A stretch of DNA of 64,000 bases from Volutella citrinella (Eukaryota; Ascomycota; Sordariomycetes; Hypocreales; Nectriaceae), in NCBI GenBank assembly GCA_034401135.1, contig JAWZSP010000005.1:2480001-2544000 (forward strand), given 5' to 3'. The position numbers and the translations under genes were made by a program. The notes below the pieces were generated by a model, which saw only the letters and a list, made by a program, of their open reading frames with translations, was not told the DNA's origin and did no database searches. The first letter of the stretch is position 1, and every line of letters starts with the position of its first letter. Shown here one piece after another: positions 35,301-45,229 of the stretch.

Positions 35301-36355
35301 CAGCGACACCCCGTCCAGTGCCTGGCTGTGAAGCTCTGCGACAGGGAGTCAGTCATTCAGCCAGCCGGGCAGTCAGGCAAGCAAGCCCAGTCAATCAATC
35401 AATCTATCACTTGCGACATGCTCGGCGGGTCGCCTATCACCTACTACGTGCAGTATCGACCTGCTACTGCACGCGGCGAGCTATAGGGCAGCGTAATGCA
35501 GGCTGCCACTGAAGAGGTGGGGAGAGGGGGCTGGGATGGGAGCCCTGGAGAGGAGCCCTGGAGAGGAGCGACCTACCTACGCACACGCACGCAGGCACGC
35601 GGGGGAGGGGCCGGCCGCCCTGATCTGCCCTGCGTCTGCGACTCTGCGTCAGATGGGGTGACTGCCAGACTGCCGCGTTCTGGGATTTCCTGACACGCCC
35701 TGGCTGGGTATAAACGGGAGCCCAAACTTGGCTTCGGATACCCACCGAGTGGATCTTCACTTGGGCTTCCATTCCCGTTGTCATCCATTCACGCTCCTCT
35801 CTCCCACTTTCTCTTCTCTTCACTTACTGCTCTCTGGCTTAAAAATTCCCTCGGTTCTTTGCTGCCTCGTGATCTCGCCTAATCTTGTCCGCCACCGCGA
35901 CTGCACGCCCCCCAGCAGTATCTCGACATCGCCGAATTGTTGCCTCTCCGTCTGGTCAGCCTCCACTTCAGCATCCGCCCCTCACCCACCAGCCCAAGGG
36001 CCGAACTAAGCGCCGCTCAGCCATCCTGCCCTGCGGCCCAACTCTCCAGAAGCCCTGGGCTGCGGCCTCTCGTTTGCTACGACGTAACGCTGTGGTGGCC
36101 ATGCATGATCAGCCTCAAGACTCCAATCATCCCCGACCGTCGTAATAGCCTCTGCAGCGTGGAACCCGCTGACTGGCCCGTCTGGTGTTGCCCATTGCAC
36201 ACACCCCCTCGTCGCATTCGCTCGTTTGCCCGCCGTCCCCAGTGCTTGGAGCCCTCCGGAGGAACAGAGACTGTGAAGCAAGGAGCGCTAGTCGTTCCTC
36301 ATAACGTCGCCGTGGTCGCGTTGACACCCAACGCTGTTCATGGGGCTGTCGCAAA
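32318..36355. other. gene-poor spacer of 4 kb and RBR promoter/leader
   Basis: No protein gene is recognised between the Zn2Cys6 regulator and the RBR ligase; open frames here look like compositional noise. The stretch at 35100-35170 is CAG/GCA-rich. The right end carries a TATA box, a pyrimidine tract and upstream ORFs that belong to the RBR gene. Confidence 0.45.
35709..35830 (+). promoter_or_regulatory. TATA box and pyrimidine-rich initiator of the RBR gene
   Basis: TATAAA at 35709-35714 is followed by a C/T-rich tract (about 35770-35830) typical of fungal transcription starts. This implies a leader of about 550 nt before the coding start at 36356. Confidence 0.5.
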
Positions 36356-36359
36356 ATGA
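36101..36359 (+). promoter_or_regulatory. two upstream ORFs in the RBR leader; one overlaps the main ATG
   Basis: The ATG at 36101 opens a 14-codon uORF ending TAA at 36143-36145. A second ATG at 36105 opens an 84-codon uORF in another frame. That uORF stops with TGA at 36357-36359, overlapping the main start as A-T-G-A. This geometry suits termination-reinitiation control, if the leader is not spliced. Confidence 0.45.
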
Positions 36360-39114
36360 GGCAGGGACCTGATCGAGACGCCCAAGACCGAGAAGGCCGC
36401 GCCGCGCGCCACAGGCACTACCGCTCAGATGAGCATCATGATTGGGATGTTCCAGATGACGTCTCGCCCGCATCCGCCCGCCATCCTTACCCCGAACGGG
36501 TACAAAGACGCTATGATCGGTCACCAGAAATCCGTCCCAGGAGCCGACATGCACCTCAACACGCAATGCAGCCGCCCAAACTTGCTCTGTATGCTTCGGA
36601 AGGCTACAGGAGGCCCCGGGGGACTCTCACAGTCGACTACGGAGACCGCAGGAATGAAGCGTATGGAAGCTGGTCTCCACCACGGCAGCGAAGAGATAGG
36701 AGCCATGACCAGAGCTATCACCGACGCGTGGTACGACCACCCCGAGAGCCTTCCCCAGCTTCCTTCGACCGCCCCAGCACGGTTGAAGAGAGCCTGGAAG
36801 ATGACGAGATCGAGGTAGTCGAACATGTAGAAGATGATGAAGTGCGGCATCACCGCCACCGACACCGCAGCAGGGACAATCGCCGCGAGCGATCCGGGGA
36901 GAGACGGCATCGCAGTAGACGAAGACGGTCCATGCCTCCCCCACGCCATGAGGAAGAGATTCTCGTGTACCCGAGTGAATCTGCCTCTGAACCCGACGAA
37001 CCAGAGAGACACACACCGGAGAGGCGCACGCCAGAGAGGCGATTGCCGGAGAGAAGACGCACACCAGAGAGAAGACACACACCAGAGAGATATGCGCCAG
37101 AAAGGCGCATGCCAGAGGAACGCCTACCGCTAACAGATGAACGATTCGCACAAAGACGCCTGCCTGAGGAACGCCCGCCCTTGAGACGTGGAGCAAGCGA
37201 CCCGCCGCCATTTCGACAGATTCGCCCGCAGAAGGCGGTCAGTATGTTTGAGCCTTCCCGCCCACCCGTCGCATCCCAAAGGTATGTTTCTCCAGCGTTA
37301 CTAGACCTTCTCAAGAGGCTGACCAAGCCATCGTCGCAGAACAACCGAGAAATGGGAGTATAGAGAATCGAATCGCGACCGAGACGGTCGACCACGGAGA
37401 TCAGCCACGGTCAACGCCCCCCGGCGCTCTAGATCATTTTCACGCCGCCCACAGAGCATCATTGGGAGCCTATGGGCGGCGTCGTCGCGCCAGACATCGC
37501 CTGGAGGACCGCCAAAAATGTTGGTTGAACCACCCTTACGCTGAGATTGTGCCACTGACCATGCTCGACTAGCCAAGTATGCTTTGTGTGTCTGACAGAA
37601 AGCCTATCTACCAAATGCCCCAAGTTGAAGTGCGGGCATCGATGGTGCACCGGATGCCTCAAGGATAAATTCCAATTTGCCATTAAGGATTCCTCACAAA
37701 TGCCACCCAAGTGCTGTGATGAAACCATCTCACCGCGTCTCGTTGAAAAGTCCTTTGATCGCAAGTTCAAGAAGAAATGGAACCGGAAGTATACCGAATT
37801 TTCGACTCGCAACCGCATCTATTGCCCTTCTCGTCGTTGCGGCGAGTGGATTCGGCCTGCCTACATACACCGTGACCGCAAAACTAAACGAAAGATTGCC
37901 GAGTGCAACCATTGTGCGACCCAAGTCTGCGTACAATGCAATGGGAAATGGCATGGCTCACGAAAGTGCCCGAGAGACGAGGAGACGGAGAAGTTCCTCG
38001 AGCAACTCAAAGAAGACTCCATCGTGCAGAGGTGTCACAATTGCCTACACGCAGTCGTTCTCAAGGAAGGCTGCAACCACATGACATGGTGAGTTTCGCA
38101 AAAGTAATGTTGTTATTATCACCCCCCAAAATGCCCTAACAATCTGGTTCTAGTCGTTGCGGCGCCGAATTTTGCATGATTTGCGGAACTAAGTGGAAGA
38201 ACTGCGAATGCGCTCTCTTTAGTGACGACATGGGCGACTTTGACCAGCCCGACCACATGGATATCCCAAAATCTAGGGAAGACAAAGCTGGAAACGTAGA
38301 CAAAGCACGGGCTCGGTCACGCTCGAAGAGCGATGAGAAACTGCGTCGAACAAAGCGAGGCCATGAACGACAGAAAGAAGGGTTGGCGCACCGCAAGCCA
38401 ATCTATACAGAAGAGGATGAATATGACGAGACAACTGGCATACTTGTCATGAGAAATGACCCCGGGCAGTTCATGGACGACCAATTCGATCATCAGCTCG
38501 GCCCGCCCCTCCCACAGCCCATCGATACACTAGTGCCACACGAGTATAGAGGCTCGCGTGGACGAGACGCCGCGGCAAGAGAGCCCAAGAAGAATAGAAG
38601 TCCGAGGGGAGACTCGATGGAGAGACGACTGATGGACCGTTTCTCAGAGAATCGTCAGCCGCCAACCGCAATGCCAGCCCTGAACCCGCATGTGCCGATG
38701 AACCCTCACATGTTGGCTCCGCCGCCCATGGGAATGCCGCCAATGCCTCCAGCGATGCCGGGCGGGATGCCTGCCGTAGTTCCTGGGGCCATGCCGGCGG
38801 TTGTGCCTGGAGCAATGACCGGAGTGATGCCAAATGGCATGTACCAACCAGATCTAGGTGTTGCGCTACCAGACAGAGTGGCCGTGCAGCTCGACGAAGA
38901 CAGCTACGAAGGGGATGTGGCATACCAACCGCATACACCGAAGGGCAAGAAGCATCGGCACCGAGAACATCGCGAACAGCAAACAACACCGTCATCGACG
39001 ATGGCAGGATTGAGCGGCCGTGGCCGTGGCATGGGTCGAGTCGACACGTGGAGGAAGTTTGTAGAGCCCGGGTACCTCGAGAACGACGCAGCAGTGGCCG
39101 TGGTCCCGGGATAG
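36356..39114 (+). CDS. RBR (RING1-IBR-RING2) E3 ubiquitin ligase with Arg-rich repeat region
   Basis: Four exons, 36356..37281, 37340..37519, 37573..38088 and 38154..39114, give 860 aa. The N-terminal half is disordered and rich in R, E, P and H, with T-P-E-R-R-type repeats at about residues 217-255. RING1 begins C-F-V-C (about 372) with K-C-G-H-R-W-C-T-G-C. IBR includes Y-C-P-S-R-R-C-G-E-W-I and C-N-G-K-W-H-G. RING2 reads C-H-N-C to G-C-N-H-M-T-C-R-C-G-A-E-F-C-M-I-C-G. The Cys of H-M-T-C (Cys541), the position that takes the ubiquitin thioester in RBR ligases, is split by the last intron (TG|T). The tail has Met/Pro repeats. Intron 2 uses a less common GTTGGT donor, chosen because only it keeps phase. 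Substrate is unknown. Confidence 0.85.
37012..37113 (+). repeat. in-frame repeats encoding T-P-E-R-R-like units
   Basis: About seven diverged 12-15 bp units (around C-C-A-G-A-G-A-G-R) encode P-E-R-R/P-E-R-Y steps in the disordered N-terminal half of the RBR ligase. Such a repeat could change length by slippage. Confidence 0.6.
38764..38820 (+). repeat. duplicated 9-residue unit in the RBR ligase tail
   Basis: The unit M-P-A-V-V-P-G-A occurs twice in tandem with synonymous differences, within a Met/Pro/Gly-rich segment. It appears to be an old in-frame duplication in a disordered region. Confidence 0.6.
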
Positions 39115-39872
39115 AATGATTTTATGAGGTTTGGATGGGTTATGCATGGCTGGATTGACTTTACACGCAAGCCTTTACTTTATCGGTTTGAATAATAGAT
39201 GGGAACCTATTCGGGGGCAATGGGATGGATATAGGCTCACAGGACAGCAAGACACAGATCACAGTATGTTGGAGATATGGCACCATTGGGGAATCGGGTT
39301 TATTGATAGGCGAAGATAGATGGAATATCACGCAGCTCCAATGCTCACGGACTTGAGTGCTTTTCCCTGTTGCTAAAATAGGCTCTCCGAAACAGCGGAA
39401 ACATTCGGGTCACGAAAGCGAAAACGAGCAACGACCACTGACGAGAGATGACGGCCTGGTCTGTCTCTAGCGTGTGCTGGCCGATGGAGTATCACATGCC
39501 CCCAACAATAAATACATGGCGGGCGGGCTCTGGGGATGAAGGGCCGGCGAGGGTCTAGAATGATCATGGCCCGTATAAATCGTGTGACAACCCGGCATGG
39601 AAACGGGCGCCAGGAACGAGACCGAGAGCGGCGGCGAGGAGCGAGCTGCACTGCCGCTGCACAGACGCACCTCCTGGCTTACGACGACACGACCAACCGA
39701 CGATTGATGATGCAACCAAAGTACCTTACCTGGGGCAATGGAATCGCGACCAACCCGTGGGCATGTTGCTGGTGCGGCTTGATTGGATGGGCGGGTAGCG
39801 TTGGGAGGACCCGCCCAGATGGTGTGGAATGGGAAATTGACAGCGTGCGTATGTCAATTTTTAGAGATGATT

Positions 39873-39886
39873 AGAGAGAGAGAGAG
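39873..39886. repeat. (AG)7 microsatellite
   Basis: Seven perfect AG dinucleotides lie in intergenic DNA upstream of the lipase gene. Confidence 0.85.
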
Positions 39887-40428
39887 CACCAGCCCGGGGC
39901 GCAGCAAAAGCTTCGCTGAGCTCCAACTTCCAAGGTTATCGGGTGGTAGATGTGGCTCGGAGTCTACGGGCTGGAGTGACATGCGCGCCCGGACTCTATC
40001 TGATCCCGCAACGCCGCCGTTTGGCACCCTCGTGCCTGCTGTTTCTCCCGAGCGCCGCTGCCGTATCACAACGTTGGACGTTGCCCGCTCCCGTCATTAC
40101 GCATTCGCTCTGCGCTAGCGCTCCGCTCCTTCCGCCGGGGGGTCCCTAACCGTCAGCGCGACTTTGCTGGCTTGAGACGGCGAGAAAGACACGCGACCTA
40201 CCAATCCGCCGGCGCATGTGCCCAGAGTTGAATGACTGGCATCTCCATCTCCATCTCCGTCCTCCTCTATTGCTATCTCACCTAGCCCATCCCTCCCCCT
40301 CCTCCCTCAACCCCCGACCAGACGCACAAACTCCCTCTCCCTGCCTCCCCGCCCTGCCTCACCGCAAAACGCTCCCTCCAGAGCCAGCCAGACAGCCTCA
40401 TTCCCGCCAACTCGCCGACGCCACGGAC

Positions 40429-40527
40429 ATGGTGACTTCAGGGCTGCCTCGAAAATCCCCTCCTCCGAGTCCGCTACCCCTCGCCGTCGCCGCTTGTCTT
40501 GCTCCTCAGCCTGCCATCATTGACTAA
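40429..40527 (+). promoter_or_regulatory. 32-codon upstream ORF before the lipase gene
   Basis: The ATG at 40429 opens a 32-residue frame rich in Pro/Ala/Leu that ends TGA at 40525-40527, 34 bases before the main ATG at 40562. It is a uORF if transcription starts in the C-rich tract upstream. Confidence 0.4.
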
Positions 40528-40561
40528 GGGGCCAGGCCAAGACTCGCGCGCGCATGCCAAG

Positions 40562-43500
40562 ATGCTGCTGCTCCATCAAGTCGGTACCGTGAAGACGGGC
40601 GAGGTCGTCCGATACACCGTCACCTACACGCCGTCCCAGGACCGCATCCTGCCATCCCCCGAGAAGCTCTACGTCCGACTGCGCAACACATGCGCCATTG
40701 CCTTGCGCGCCGCCTTCGTCCACGGTCCCTATACTCTCTCCGCCGCCGCCTACCCCGCCTCCTTTGATCCAAACCGCAAGTTCGAGAATCCTGAGCGATA
40801 TGGTGTCCCCGAGTTTGAACCCATGGTCAAAGCTGGTGGCAGCTGGGAGTGCGAGTTAGTTGTGCCCGATGACATTCGCCAGAGTGCCGGAATGGGCTGC
40901 CACGGTGGATTTGGAAAGGCGCCCGAGCATGACGAGGAGAGCGCGAGCTGGATCATCGAGGTAGCATCGCAGGTTATATTTTCCAACTCGGCTGCTGTTG
41001 GCTTCGAGTTGGTAGTGGCCCGCGACAAAAAGTCACTGAACTTGAGCACCTCAAGCCCAGTTAGCGGCAACCAGACACAGGCCCCGGTACCTGGTAAGGT
41101 CGATGACTACCAACAGAGCAAGGGGGCCAAGGATGGCCATCACCCTGCGCAGCGGCGCGGCATCTTCTCCCGGGCAATTCGACTCAAGGTTGAGGATACG
41201 GCAACCCTCTGGAACACCCCGAGGCTCCCAGGCTGGGATGACCTGGGCGAGGTCAGAGCTCGCGGCCCGCACACTGGCGACAAACCCGTCGAGAGCAACG
41301 TCAAGACCGGTGACCCGGAGACCAAAGCGGGTGCGGAACCTGCCCCACGGAAGCAGAAGAACATCCACTTGGTTATTCTCACGCACGGCCTACACAGCAA
41401 CCTCGGAGCTGATATGCTATTCGTGAAGGAGAGTATTGATGCAGCAGTGCGACAGGCCAAAATTGATGCCAGGGACAGGCGAAAGCGAGAAAGAGCTTCA
41501 AGGCGGTCGCCGGAGAGCACGGATGGCAAGTCAAAGACGGAACCCGATGACAATGCCGCACAGAATGAGACACCCGATGACCAAGAGGACGAAGATGAGG
41601 ATGAAGAGGTCATCGTGCGGGGCTACTCTGGCAATGCGACTAAGACAGAGAAAGGGATTAAGTACCTCGGCAAGCGCCTCGCCAGATACATCCTGTCCAT
41701 GACACATCCAGACCAGCCTTTTCTCCCGTCCAACAAGAGCGCGTTCGACTCGGTCCTTCAGACCGCAAAGGCCGAAAAAACCGACTCGGAACTTAAGCCG
41801 GCGCATAAACACAGCACAATACAAGCTCTACCGGCTGATCTCATGGAAGAGGGGGGCCGAAGGCCGTACAAGATTACTAGCATCAGCTTCATTGCGCATT
41901 CCCTGGGTGGTTTGGTGCAAACATACGCCATTGCGTATATCCAGAAGCATTCACCCCAGTTCTTCGAACTGATCAAGCCCATCAACTTTATCACCTTAGC
42001 CACTCCGTTCCTCGGCCTCAGTAACGAGAATCCTCTCTACGTCAAGTTTGCCCTCGATTTCGGCCTCGTTGGCCGAACGGGAAAGGACCTTGGCTTGACA
42101 TGGAGAGCCCCCACCCTCGCCAGGAGTGGATGGGGTGCCATCGTGGGGAACCTGGGGGAGACAGCGCACAAGAGGGTCTACGGAGAATCGCAGCCCGAGT
42201 CAAAACCTCTGCTCCGGATCCTGCCTACTGGGCCAGCACATACGGCCCTGAAGAAGTTTCGGAACCGAACGGTATACTCCAATGTTGTCAATGACGGCAT
42301 CGTGCCCCTGCGCACAAGTTGTCTTTTGTTTCTTGACTGGCAGGGGCTCGGCCGTGTAGAGAAGGCCCGACGCGACGCAGGGTTGGTTGAGACGGTGGTC
42401 GGGTTCGGATGGGCAGAATTGACCGGGACAAACATGGCATCACCCCGACAAAAACACCTGCCTGCGAGCGAACGACTGGCAGATTCCGATCCAGGAACAC
42501 CCCACGAGAACATGCGCGAAGTCCCTCAGCCAACAACAGCGGCAATGCACGAGGACGATAGGGCTAGCATCCGGTCTGTGCCGATGCCGTACGCCGCCGA
42601 TGACACGCCATCCGATTCGACGGAATCGAGCGTCGGAGGCCCTTTCCAAGGCCTTTTCAACTTCTTCAGAAGCAACGACACGCCCAAGAGCCCAACTTCT
42701 GTATCCAACAAACAAAAGATGATATTCCGAAGGAGTCAAACCATAAGTTTTGACGAACTTGAAGCCAGTCCCGCGCCGAAACCAGCGAGCCAGTCGAAGG
42801 CCACTTCGGGAGATTATCATGACGAGGAGGGCGTCACCGCCCCGCCCAAGACTACAATATTCGAGTCTGCTGGCGATGTTCTGAACCCCAAAGTGCCAGA
42901 CGTGGAATATCTGCTGGACCCTTCCAAACGTCCCCGGACTATCTTCCATGACCGCGTCTATCACCCGGCAGACATTCCTAGCCCGCCCCTAAAGAAGCGG
43001 CCGGCGACGCTCAGGAAGGGCTTCAGCCGGTCGAATTCGTGGTCACAGTCTTCCAATGGAAGCGCGCCTGATTCCCCCTATCCGAACTTCAAGCACCAAG
43101 ATTCCCTGATGTCGAGCAAGGACTACGATGACACTGCGAATACCAACCCACACAAGGACTCGTTGGACGTGATTGACGGCTCCAACATGCGGGTCGAGGA
43201 GAAGATTGCGCGAGCATACCACCGAGATCTTTCGTGGAGGAAAGTTTTGGTCAAGGTCGAACCAGACGCCCACAACAACGTGTTCGTACGACGAATGTTT
43301 GTGAATGCTTATGGCTGGCCGGTTGTCAAGCACCTGGTGGATGCGCACTTTAGCGATTCAGCAGCAGCTCGCCTGCGCGATGACGAAGAGAGCAGCCGAG
43401 AGCGCGCGCGGGACATAAACCAGCCGCCCGATGAGCACGGGAAGGAGACTAAGGGGAGCCAAGACAAGCTGGCAACTCGGGTTGATAGCGAGTCTCGCGA

Positions 43501-43843
43501 GGCGCTCGACGAGGTTCCGGATCTTCCATCTGGGTCGATGTCATTGGAAAGCGAAAGGAAGTCTGGGCGGACAGACCGGGCCGATTCGGTGACATGGAGC
43601 GACCGCGACTGGGCGGACAGCGACCATGATAGCGACTTGGACCTGGGGGGCGAGCTGCATGTCGTCACGCAGAGTACGCCCATGACAACCCAGACGAGCT
43701 CCGTGGCCCAGGACAAGGGCAAGGAAGACAAATCAAAGGACAAGGAGGTGCAGAGGAGCGACAGCCCATTGTCAGCGGGGTGGAACTGGGCTGAAAAGAT
43801 TGTGGGCAAGAGAGCCAAGAGTCCAGCGACAGACCAGAGGTAG
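40562..43843 (+). CDS. ROG1-type serine lipase/esterase (DUF676 family)
   Basis: Intron-free, 1093 aa, starting at the ATG that gives M-L-L-L-H-Q-V-G-T-V-K-T-G-E-V, the usual start of fungal homologues. An N-terminal beta-rich domain (about 1-165) precedes the hydrolase domain. The hydrolase has H-L-V-I-L-T-H-G-L-H-S-N (about 280) and nucleophile motif A-H-S-L-G-G with Ser447. It continues with A-T-P-F-L-G-L-S and N-D-G-I-V-P for the distal catalytic residues. A long charged insertion (about 300-370) splits the hydrolase core. The C-terminal half (about 640-1093) is disordered and Ser/Asp-rich except for a conserved block near W-R-K-V-L-V-K-V-E-P-D. Yeast Rog1 is a monoacylglycerol lipase, so a neutral-lipid or phospholipid substrate is inferred. 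Confidence 0.87.
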   Translation: MLLLHQVGTVKTGEVVRYTVTYTPSQDRILPSPEKLYVRLRNTCAIALRAAFVHGPYTLSAAAYPASFDPNRKFENPERYGVPEFEPMVKAGGSWECELVVPDDIRQSAGMGCHGGFGKAPEHDEESASWIIEVASQVIFSNSAAVGFELVVARDKKSLNLSTSSPVSGNQTQAPVPGKVDDYQQSKGAKDGHHPAQRRGIFSRAIRLKVEDTATLWNTPRLPGWDDLGEVRARGPHTGDKPVESNVKTGDPETKAGAEPAPRKQKNIHLVILTHGLHSNLGADMLFVKESIDAAVRQAKIDARDRRKRERASRRSPESTDGKSKTEPDDNAAQNETPDDQEDEDEDEEVIVRGYSGNATKTEKGIKYLGKRLARYILSMTHPDQPFLPSNKSAFDSVLQTAKAEKTDSELKPAHKHSTIQALPADLMEEGGRRPYKITSISFIAHSLGGLVQTYAIAYIQKHSPQFFELIKPINFITLATPFLGLSNENPLYVKFALDFGLVGRTGKDLGLTWRAPTLARSGWGAIVGNLGETAHKRVYGESQPESKPLLRILPTGPAHTALKKFRNRTVYSNVVNDGIVPLRTSCLLFLDWQGLGRVEKARRDAGLVETVVGFGWAELTGTNMASPRQKHLPASERLADSDPGTPHENMREVPQPTTAAMHEDDRASIRSVPMPYAADDTPSDSTESSVGGPFQGLFNFFRSNDTPKSPTSVSNKQKMIFRRSQTISFDELEASPAPKPASQSKATSGDYHDEEGVTAPPKTTIFESAGDVLNPKVPDVEYLLDPSKRPRTIFHDRVYHPADIPSPPLKKRPATLRKGFSRSNSWSQSSNGSAPDSPYPNFKHQDSLMSSKDYDDTANTNPHKDSLDVIDGSNMRVEEKIARAYHRDLSWRKVLVKVEPDAHNNVFVRRMFVNAYGWPVVKHLVDAHFSDSAAARLRDDEESSRERARDINQPPDEHGKETKGSQDKLATRVDSESREALDEVPDLPSGSMSLESERKSGRTDRADSVTWSDRDWADSDHDSDLDLGGELHVVTQSTPMTTQTSSVAQDKGKEDKSKDKEVQRSDSPLSAGWNWAEKIVGKRAKSPATDQR

Positions 43844-44146
43844 AGGGGGGTTATAACGTGACACCTAGGTTTTTTATTTGCACGCGCATTTTGAAAGTAG
43901 GGCAACGGACTACGGTGCAAACGATGGATAGACTATAGGAGTTGAGCGTGGATTTCTGGTATTCTCCCCTTGACGAAAATAGGATCTGGGGGTACTGACA
44001 GTTGAGATCCGATGCTGTTTCTTGCAGTGAGTGAGTCTACTAAGAAGTACTTGAACTATGTAGCCCCACTACAGCCACTTTGTAAACACATCACGCCCCG
44101 CCAGACCAACTTGGTAGAAAATAACGCAGACACCTACAACAACCAC
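43844..44146. other. short spacer before the tRNA gene
   Basis: About 300 bp of 3' flank of the lipase gene. Nothing recognisable. Confidence 0.5.
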
Positions 44147-44236
44147 GGGCGAATGGTTTAGTGGTATAATACTCCCTTAGCATGATTCAACTGAATAATC
44201 TGGGAGTGGTCCAGGGTTCGATTCCCTGTTCGTCCA
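44147..44236 (+). tRNA. tRNA-Ala(AGC) with an 18-bp intron
   Basis: A complete cloverleaf is visible. The acceptor stem pairs 44147-44153 with 44229-44235 and includes G3:U70 (44149 with 44233), the hallmark of alanine tRNA. The anticodon stem C-T-C-C-C / G-G-G-A-G encloses T-T-A-G-C-A with anticodon AGC at 44179-44181. An intron at 44183-44200 follows position 37. The T stem is CAGGG/CCCTG with loop TTCGATT. The discriminator is A at 44236. The internal promoter boxes (TGGTTTAGTGG and GGTTCGATTCC) fit Pol III consensus. The D stem is weak (G:U plus a T:T mismatch). Confidence 0.93.
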
Positions 44237-45229
44237 ACCATTGATATTCAATGGTGTTGTCTTTTTGCTGCCGTTGATGATGATCTTGGCGTCGACTTGA
44301 CATCCAGTCTCAGGGTGGTTTGTGGTTGACCATCAGGTGGATGCAGTCAGTGCGGCCCCGTTGTGAATTTGTTTCATTTTTATTCCATTCCATTCGAGTA
44401 TCTTACCTTGTTTTCTTCCAATCAAGCTTTTGGACTCCCCTTGTCCCGGTGCCAAGTTGGGCACCCAAGCACCCAAGTGCCCCTCCAGGGCTGGATGACG
44501 AAAGCGGCATGGCGCGGACTGCACGTGCTTTAACATATCCCAACCATGACGCCCATGTGCGTCACAGCGAGCTCCCCAATGCGTTGTGGGGGCAAAAGGT
44601 GGGCGGGCCTGGGATTCTTGGTCGTAATGGAGGCTTCGGCATTCGCCCAGGGGAATCGGAATCGCGTTCGATCGAGCTAATAATCACTTCCAGGTCCTGG
44701 ACCCCCCAACTTTGCAAGTTTCAGCTTCCTCCGATTGATGCCCTCTGGTTGCCTCAGATTGCCAGGCAGCACGCAGACTTTGCCGACAGTACCTACCTAC
44801 CTTATAGGTACGTAATTGCTGGGGGGTAGCTACAGCAGCTCTCCGAGTAGGTTCAGCACCTGCACTCAGCCATCGCCGGCCCCGACCCGGCGTCGCCAAA
44901 TCGTCAAACTCCGAGATTGTCATCTCCAACTCCGCCTCCCGCCACCACCGTCTCGTCTTGTCTCTCTCTCCTTGTTCAGCTTTCCTCTCGCCATGCCGCG
45001 GTAGCCCGTGCCCCAATCGCGCCCTAGCCCGTCCTCCGTCTTCACGCGCGCTCTGTGAGCTAGAGGAGGCCGCCCAGTGCCCGGTTCCTTGGATGGTTTC
45101 GTCACCTCGCACAGCTTACGCTCCCTCCCTCGCCACCCAATCACCCAACCTCTGCCGGTCCCCTGGAGCAGAAAGCCGACGAACCTTGCAGCTCGGCGCA
45201 TCCCGCTGCCGCACACGAAAACGACCATC
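44237..45229. other. intergenic region and promoter of the mitochondrial gene
   Basis: Apart from the Pol III terminator, no gene is recognised. A C/T-rich leader-like stretch runs from about 44930 to 45220. Confidence 0.5.
44262..44266 (+). terminator. Pol III terminator of the tRNA-Ala gene
   Basis: A run of five T residues lies 26 bp after the tRNA 3' end, a standard RNA polymerase III stop. Confidence 0.75.

Larger units (their letters stand above)
39115..40561. other. intergenic region and ROG1-type lipase promoter
   Basis: No independent gene is seen. It includes an (AG)7 microsatellite at 39873-39886, a CATCTC repeat near 40240, a long C-rich tract (40255-40400) and a 32-codon uORF. 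Confidence 0.5.

Noticed and set aside
37282..37585. Apparent frameshift separating the Arg-rich half from the RING domains, suggesting two genes
   Set aside because: Two phase-consistent introns (37282-37339 and 37520-37572) join them through an open, Arg/Ser-rich exon.
38086..38094. Apparent stop after H-M-T-W in the RBR gene, suggesting truncation
   Set aside because: The stop is inside an intron with GTGAGT donor; splicing restores H-M-T-C and an intact RING2.
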